DNA from: Acanthosepion lycidas
Lineage: Eukaryota > Mollusca > Cephalopoda > Sepiida > Sepiidae
DNA: 64,000 nucleotides
Assembly: GCA_963932145.1 (NCBI GenBank)
Contig: OZ010574.1
Span: 57,619,732 to 57,683,731, forward strand
Direction: 5' to 3'
Shown: one piece after another, positions 51,975 through 61,100 of the stretch
Position numbering within the stretch: position 1 is the first letter of the stretch
Layout: each line of letters begins with the position of its first letter
The notes under the pieces: model-generated
Told to the model about the DNA's origin: nothing
The model's input: only the letters and a program-made list of their open reading frames with translations
The model's database searches: none
Translations under genes and position numbers: made by a program

Positions 51975-54859
51975 CATACATACACACACAAGTGGTTCTT
52001 TAAAAACGGCTGACAAGATACTGCAGTTAAATTTTTTTATTTAATATTATTTTTGTGTTCTCATAATTTTCTTTTTTTCTGGATATAAATTATCTAGAAA
52101 TTCTCAAACAATTTCTACATAATTTTATTTATTTTACTCAGAAGTACAAAGGAAAATGTGAAAAGCCTTTGTTATATCCCAGCCTGTTGGGAGGAACAAA
52201 CAAATGGGAATAAAAGACAAGTGTATTTTAGTACCTAATAAAACAACCTTTATTTATTTATTGTGTGAGAACAGCAAGGATTTGTTTGAATTGAAACCAT
52301 GAATTCCACATGCATGTCTGGTTGTCACCATGTTTAATTTAGAAGTGTTGTCCTTGACTTCTAAGACGAGGGAAGTAACTCAATTGTATTTTGAGTTATC
52401 ATCCTTTATAGAGGAAGTAAATTAGCTTCCCTTAACAGCCTTGATCACCCATGTTCTTAGCATATAGAAGAAGAAAAAATAATAAGCCAATATATTTGAC
52501 ATCTGCACATTATATATCCTTTAACAATTATTTATTTTATCAAACTTCATAATTTAATTTTCTTATAAATGACAAGCTTTTTTTTTCCACTCTAAAAAAT
52601 ATCAACAAAAATAAATGAAGCACAAATTAACAAATAATGATAATAATTTTAAAAGTAAATCCAAAGTTGATTTTATTCCATGTTTGTCATAAAAATTGAA
52701 TATTATTTTAAGCTAGACAAAATTAAATTATATTATAAAGATAACATTTTTTATTTCAGAATAATCAAATAACTTAATAAATGAATTGCAAACAGGAATA
52801 GTGACCATTTAAAATAAATGTTTAGCTTAAATCATGTGCATAATAAAAGAGAAAATTTTTATAACCATTTCTTAGTAAGATGATTGTCAATTTAAGAAAG
52901 TTACAATTCATTGGTCACATTTAAAAGAAATTCATGTGTCTGAAAATTCTACTAGCTTCGGTTAATTACATGTTATTTGTGACCATTTGACATTGTTTTG
53001 CTTTTGTTAATATTTTGCTTCATTTGTTTAGAAAGAAAATGATGACTCTTCAGATGGTGACAGTGATATTGAACCAGAAAGTGTCCTTTTTGTCAAAAAC
53101 CTGAATTTTGATACAACTGAAACTGCACTGAGAGAAGTAAGCATCCATTTTGTAGATTTTATTTCGTATATCATGTCAGTTCTTCAAAAATCGATCTTTT
53201 CTATGTTGCTTTTAATTTTTATGAATTATTAACTTAATTTTTTCTTAATATAATTCAGTTGCTCCTTTATAAAGTATATTATATAAAACAAATAATCTTC
53301 AGTGAATTTGATTTGTACCATGAAACCTAAAACAATTTCCTTTTTTTTTTTTTTTTTTTTATACAACAGACTAGCAGCCTTTTACATTTTTCATTTTAAA
53401 TATTATCATGTATTGATTACGCATTGATTTATTTAACACTAAATTTTGATCGTCCTGGGTGGGATGAACTGCATTTGACAGCAAATCCTCTGGTCAAGGG
53501 GCTTTGAGGAGCGTGGAACTGCCTTTTGGTTGCTGGCGTTTCCAGGTTCACCCTGACCCGGGGTGGTGGCACTTGTTGGGGTCCCAGCTGTGATTGAAAT
53601 ATTTTGCTATTAATACAATTTATTTCTATTACTGGGTTTCTTCTCTAGATTAAGGTATTGATGGATGTATGAAAAGAATAAAGTTAAAGTAATGAGTTTC
53701 TATTCTTTATAACACTTCTTCATCTTAAATGTAAATTATATTTAGGTGTACATATCGGAATATATTCACCATTTTCTGGCTGTTTAGGAATTCTTTCTAC
53801 TTTTATTATATTAGTCTTTACTTTCAAATGTGAAAATGATTCTATGTATTATAGGTGTTTGAGCAATGTGGTCCAATCAGAAATGTTATTGTAGCTCGAA
53901 AAAAAGATTTGAAAAACAAAGGTATGTAACTTTAGTTTATTTATGTTTTGTTATTTTTATTAAATCAAGCAACATGACTAAATATATTATACAGTGTAAC
54001 CCGGATATAAGAGAGATTTTCTCTGGTCCCAAATTAGAGCCTGTGTTAATGTATATATAATAGACCAAACCCGGATATAAGAGACTTCTTCTCCGGCCCC
54101 GACAACTCTCTTATATCCGGGTTACACTGTAATATTATAATTCTGTATAATCCTACATTGTCAGTATGTACATTATGTCCTACCAATATCACATGAATAA
54201 TGGACTATTCTGTTTTGATCAAGTGGAAAGATGGAAAAGACATCAGAGATGATTTTTGGTTTCAGTGAGAAAGAAAAAAATAGCGGAGACGATAATGTTT
54301 TTTTAATGTTGGTACAACTAACATTACAAAAATTTATTGCCTGCTCTCTTCTTTTTTTTTTTTTCACTGAAAAATGAAAAAAAAAAAAAAAAAATTGAAA
54401 AATAAAATCCATAAAATTAAATAAACCAATCCAGACAAATGAACACAGTACATTAAAAATAAAATAAATATAATTTTATTCTATCATGACTATGTAACAA
54501 AAAAGTGATTTAATAATGATGTCATTCTATAATGGAACATCCGTCTTTTTCTATTGTCTTCCTTTCTTTTTATTTCTCTCTCTTAATTACTGGATTTAAA
54601 AAAAAAAACCTTCTCATATAAATTATTAGATGTGAAATAAACACATTTGTATTGATTAAGGAATCAATGCAAATAGCATGCATTTTCTAAATATTTCAGC
54701 GACATTTGGATCAAAATTGACCAACAATCTGTATTTAAAATGTTTTATACAAACCACTGAATAAGAATTGTTTGGATGAGGGAATTTCAAATTTGATTAG
54801 CTTTTACCATTAAAAATTAAATTGCGTTCAAGAAATTTCATTTTTTACACACATGTATG

Positions 54860-54905
<46 letters not shown>

Positions 54906-55167
54906 GTATGAGTGTGCATAGTGTATCAGTTATTAGCCCATAAAGTGGGAGTAGCATGCTGATTTTAATTTCCAGCTGTGATTATTGCATTTACTTTCGT
55001 ATAACTACCCTCGGGAAAGGTATGGATCTATTTCTTCTATCCTACTAGGGGAAGACTGGGTTCTTTAGTATCTTGTTAATATAGTTTTGAGTTACAAAGA
55101 TAATAAATTTGTTTGAAATGACAATTACATGTGGGTGGGTATATTTATATAGATAGATATATATCTA

Positions 55168-55198
<31 letters not shown>

Positions 55199-58100
55199 TG
55201 CTGGCCAAAATCCAATGAAAATAAAAAATATACCTTTTGCGTTGTTAGACTCAAACTCTCATTTGAGTAGCGCTTGAAAAAGTGAAAATAAGGAAAGGAA
55301 AAATAAAAATATAAACCTTTTTTAGAATGTAATAGGGAAAATTTGAATACTGGGAAATTAGGTGAAATACTAGCTGGTCAAAAGTTTAAGACCCTGCCTA
55401 AAAGAAGTCCTAAACAGAGTAGGAAATACCTAACAAAATGTCTCAGTAGTGAGTTGCACAGCCATCATTGTGAATAACTCCAAAAATTTGCTTTACCATG
55501 GTCATTATAATTGTCTGCTTAGGGTGGCTGGTATGTTATTCCAAGTGGTGGTAAAGGCTTCACAAAGATGATGCACTGTTGTCTTTTTCTATAGACTTCC
55601 CTTGCCAACCACCGTCAAACATTTTCAGTGGGATTCAGGTCCAAAAGAATCACATTATTCTCCATGAAAAAGTCCCTTGTTCTGCTGGCATTATAGATTG
55701 CAGTATTATCCTGAAAGATTCTGTCATTTCCACACAAGGAAGGGCATTCATTCAATAAGGATTCTCTCTCCAGTATGCCAGTGAAACCAGTCCCAGTTTG
55801 ATGCTGTGGTATAACTTGAAGCTCTATTCCTTGGAAGAAAATAGCACCTGGACCATCCAGACAAAAAGCAAAACCTTCTTCTTCTTCAATGTCCCATGCT
55901 TGGCCCTTCTCAACAAAGTTTAACCAAGCTGTTTTGTGGTGTAGAAGGAGATGTGAACTTTGAAGACATTTACGATTTTTAAAGACATTCTCTCGGAGGT
56001 ACCATGTTATTCTTGAGTTGAATTCCTCATCTGTAAGGGCCTTAATGTGGTTTGATGATTGGGTGGTGTCTTGCCAGACAATATGTCAATTCCTCCTGCT
56101 CGATGCTGGCAAAAATTTGGGAGTTGACCACTTGAAATTCTTGTTTCATATTCCACGGGGTCTTTTAAGAAATTTGCAACAGCAGTTTTACTATGTCCAA
56201 TCTCATCAGCGATAGCGCATTGAGAGAACCTTGCTTTTGCTGCTTGATAATTCTGCCACATTCAAATTCTGACAACCTTTTAACCTTTGCCATGCTTTTA
56301 CCTAATGTAACACAGGAAATACCAGTGGGAGATGTTGACTGTGCTAATGCTTGAACACAAATGACTAAATTTTGTTACCATGTTTCTCAATTAAAGCTAA
56401 TATTTAGCCTAACTTCCCAGTATACAAATTTTCCCTATTAAATGTTTTTAATTTTTATTTTTCGTTTTCTTATTTTAATTTTTTGAAGCTCTACTCAAAT
56501 AAGTGGTTGGGCCTAATAACACAAAAGGTCTATTTTTTCTTCATTTTCATTTTGCCTTAAGATTTTGGCCAGCAGTGTATTTGTTGGAGCTTCTGATTAC
56601 ATATGTTAAGATAGAAGTCATGGTCCAAATGCAAAATAAATAACGCAACTGTCTAGCTAAACAGAATTAATAATATTTGCAATAGAAAGAAAGAGGGGCA
56701 AGCAGGGAAACAATATAAGTAATTAGAATTAATTTTGGCCAGCAGTGTATAAATAATTATAAAATTTTTAATACAAAAAGTTATTTTAAAAAGAAAATTT
56801 ATATAAATCAGATTATTTTTAAAACCTCAATCTTTCAAACAGGTTTAAATTTTTGTTTCCAGTTTGTTTTGAACCATTTTTCTGTTTTGTTGTTTCTTAC
56901 AGGTCAGATGCTTTCTATGGGTTATGGATTTGTGGAATACAAACAAAGCCAGTCAGCACATGATGCTATGAAAAAATTACAACACATAGAACTTGATGGA
57001 CATCAAGTTGAAATTAAGATTTCAAACAGAGTTTCTTTGTAAGTGCACAAAATATTCTTTAATATAGGTACCTCCATGAAAACGTCAAAAAATCAGAATG
57101 AAAACATACTTTTATTGTCAAAATCATTGTTATTATTAAGAGGAAGGATCAAAGTATTTTTTGATTATTTTAATTAAATAATCAAAAAATACATTGAACA
57201 TTTTTCACTCCTTTTTAGAACATTGGGAATTTTGGTTAAATAAAACTTGTTTTTCTTGTATCAGCTTAACTTTTAGCATAGTAAATTTTCGCCACTTTTT
57301 GGCACTGACAGACACATTAATTTGGAAATTCTTGCAAAAGTTAAATAATTGACAGATTTTAAAGGAAATTTTTAGGACTTATTCAGAAATGAATAAATTT
57401 TTTTTTTTTATTAGAAAATCTTGGTAAAAATATATTTTTCTTTATACATTTCTCAACCCCTTACTTAATTTTATGAAAACTTGAAGTTCAATGAGATAAT
57501 TTTTTAGTGACTATATTATTAGGTTGGTGCAAAAATAATGTCGGTTTTTGACGTTAAAAATACGTCAAAAAGCGACATTATTTTTGCACCAACCTAATAG
57601 TTAAAAGCAGAATTCTTTGAAGAATTTAAATTACCATATTTTTTCTTTGTAAAATCAAACCCGCTCTTACCAAAAATCTGTTCTGAATAAAAAAAAAAAA
57701 AACCATAAAACTAAGGCATTATTTAATTAGAGAGGCATTTAATTGCTTTTATGAATAATATTAGGTTGGTGCAACAACAATGACGTAATAATGTCGTTTT
57801 TTGACGTATTTTTTAACGTCAAGAAACGACATTATTACGTCATTATTTTTGCACCAACCTAATATTTATATATATATATATTTTTTAATAATTTAATAAG
57901 ATTTTTTCCATTTTTTTACTATTTTAAATTGAATAATTTATAAAGTTTTCAAATCTTTTAAAATTCATTTTCAATGAGATAATTCTCAGAAAATATTGTT
58001 AAGTAAAACTGTATTTACTTGTCAGATATGGTAAAGCTTATTACAATCTGACAAACTCGAATATTTTTAAAAGAACTTGAACAAAAAAAATCTTAAAAAT

Positions 58101-61100
58101 TATTAAGTTGCAGAATGAACATTTGAAGTTTCAGAAAAATAACTATATTCAAATAATAATTCTTTTACTTATTCATGCAGTGTAAGTTTTACTTTTATTT
58201 TGTTATATAAATTGTTTAAAAATGAATTCTATATTTATCTTGCACATTTTGTAGAAAAGTAATTTGTCAATTTGTGTTTTGATGAGGTTAAAGAAAAAAA
58301 TGAACAAACTTTATAACATAGTTGGTAACTGCAACAATTATACTTTCCATTTTTGGTAAAGATAAAAGATTTAAGGGAGATAATTTCTTTTTTATAATAA
58401 TCTATGAAGAAGTACATGTACAGGGTGCGATGGATAAATTGTCGTCTAAATTACGCAAAAATGAAAATAAAACTGATATCTCATTTTAACAGATATATTT
58501 ACCAAAATTACACAAAACAATCTTGAAATACTAAAGAGGAAATTTATTCAATAAAATCACCATTGGAATCAACCACTGCCTCCGGATGTCTTTGGAATCT
58601 CCTGCATCTCTTCTTGGTAGTTGGTGAATGCTGTCATAATCCTTGCCTTCAGTTCATCTTTGGTGTTACAAGGAGTTTTGTTGGTCTCTCACTCAACTGC
58701 ACCCCATACATAATAATCAAGGAAGTTGCAGTCTGGGGAGAGGTGGCTAGATGTAAGGAGTGATGTGGTTGCAGAAATTGTCTGGCAGCCATGACTGGGC
58801 TCTCCTGCTTGTGCAGCTTGGTGCAGAGTCCTGTTGCCAGACATAAGGTCTTTCAGCAGCCACCCTCTTGACCCAAGGCAGCTCTTCTTCCTCAAGGCAC
58901 TTGATTTAGGCCTCCATGTTGAGTCTGAAGCCCTCACCAACAAATTTGGGAGTTCTTTTCTTAACAGAATGTTCAAAGTGAGTTTTCCCAGCTGCTGTAC
59001 CTTCGTAATCATCATTAGACTCCAATACGAACATTTCAGAATGTTCGTATTGGACATTCCGGCACGAATGCCAAGCAGTACAGCATGCTGCTTCCAAATT
59101 TTTAGCAGAGTGAATTGTGTTATGCTGCTTTTTTTCTCACCCAATTGACCCTCTATACTGTTCAGTGAACAAAATAAAAACAAACACACATGTGAGAAAT
59201 TGAAAATATAAAATGGTGACAATTTACCCTTTATATGTATATTTGAAGTTTTCACAAGTGATGTACAATTTTTTTTATGCTAGCCATGAGTTAAATTATT
59301 CATTTGGAAGTTATAATTTATGCTATTTTTTGTTCTGAGTCTTTGCAATTTATTGGATGGTTAACTATCTCTATGAATAAATGTGAATTTGGAGCTCACT
59401 TCTCCCATGAATTATGGAATTAAAAGTCAACTCTATAGTAATTTACAAGGTATTTACTCTGTCCCTCCACTAGGACAAGATGTGACACAAGGTCTATTTT
59501 TAGGTGGAGACCCTAGCACATACACCCAGGACAGAAACAAAAATTCCTGTCCTTTGACAGAGAAGCCTCTGAGTGCACTCTGTCCAAGGACAGATGCAAC
59601 TGAGAGATGATAAGTAGATGTGTACCTAACTCAAAAAGCTACACGATATTTAACAGTTCCACATGAGGAATGTATGTGGAACAAGGCTGAGTTTAGCATG
59701 GGTTTCTCCGAGCACGTAGGCTCGGCCAAAAATATTCCCTTAGAACCCGCATAAGCGGGTTCGGTATCTGTCTACCCCTCCGGCAAAGCTTCGTCTGGGT
59801 TCCTCTCTGCCAAAGCAGAGAGTTCGACAGAAGTCACACACAAAAAGCTCAATATCTACTTATATATTATCTACTTCTAGATGATATCACTTTTCAGGTT
59901 TAACTAATTTGCATATTGATTTAAAAAAAAAGTATATTTCATTAATTAACTGTCCTTCATTACTCTTCTTTTATTTGAGGATTGGTTTGATTTTCATATC
60001 AAAAATAGTTCCGTTTAAGAATATTGTCTTATATAGTGCTGAAAACTGTTTGAAATTTGCATTTTACTTGGTTTTCAACAAGTTGACATCTATTTGTAAA
60101 ACTTTCCTTATCTATAACAAGCCTGCCCCCACTCGACCAATTCTTCTGTCTTTACAGTTATATTCTTTGAACAAAAATATATAAATAATAATAATATTCA
60201 AATATATTGAATGTCCACAACCCCTTCAACATTTCATAAATTAATCCCATAGAAAAACAACTAATTTTTCCTAGAAAAATTACCAGATAGCGAGCAGGCA
60301 AAACCTGCTAGTTTTGAATATATTCAATGTGTTATAGTGAATCTTTTAAGTAAATTAAATGATGGTATTACCTGATAAAACTGTGTTATAAATGTTTATT
60401 AAATATGGTTATATTAGTGACACATTCTACTGAATTTGATTTACTGTAATCTCTCATCTCCTGATATGAAAACAAAACTTATGTTACTGTACAGATTATT
60501 TATTCTCTTGTTCAATAGCATTGAATTTGTGAATGGAGACATAAGATAATTTTCTTTCAAGATGAAATCGCTATATATGCTTTCGAATTATTGAATCTTT
60601 TTGTTAACAGGCAAAACAAAGTTGAGGGCCATAAGAAACAAGAAAAGAAAAAACAAAAAACCTCAAAGATTTTAGTACGCAATATTCCATTCCAGGCGAC
60701 AAAGAAAGAAATAAAGGAATTATTCAGGTATGGTTGCAAATCTGTTCAACTTTTAACATTGTGTTAATAATGTATACAAATTCATCTGACTGAGTAGAAT
60801 ATTGCTTCAGTTTGTAGCTGCAAGAACTTGAGATTCAACTGCAATATTAACTTTGCAAATCTGTTCAACTTTTAACATTGTGTTAATAATGTATACAAAT
60901 TCATCTGACTGAGTAGAATATTGCTTCAGTTTGTAGCTGCAAGAACTTGAGATTCAACTGCAATATTAACTTTGACATATCTCTTAAATAACCTTTATGG
61001 TTTTGCTTTGCCACTGCCAGACGTAAAGTTAGTGTTTTTATGTGACATCATGAGAATTTTTCAGTTAGTCATCTTTTTGGAATAAACAACAGACAATGCT

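Larger units (their letters stand above)
50517..53031 (+). other. intron 19; inverted repeats
   Basis: It contains two large inverted-repeat structures (50605-51245 and 51291-51856) and (TA)n; 52020-53020 has no recognised feature. Confidence 0.7.
57039..60610 (+). other. intron 22 of RBM19
   Basis: It contains two mariner MITEs, a decayed mariner transposon, a hairpin-rich segment (59450-59830) and a possible Helitron end (60290-60312). 57870-58410 and 59900-60280 show nothing else. Confidence 0.7.

Noticed and set aside
58689-59255. 188-codon minus ORF as an intact host gene
   Set aside because: Its frame and the overlapping frames match pieces of mariner transposase out of register; it is a frameshifted transposon relic.
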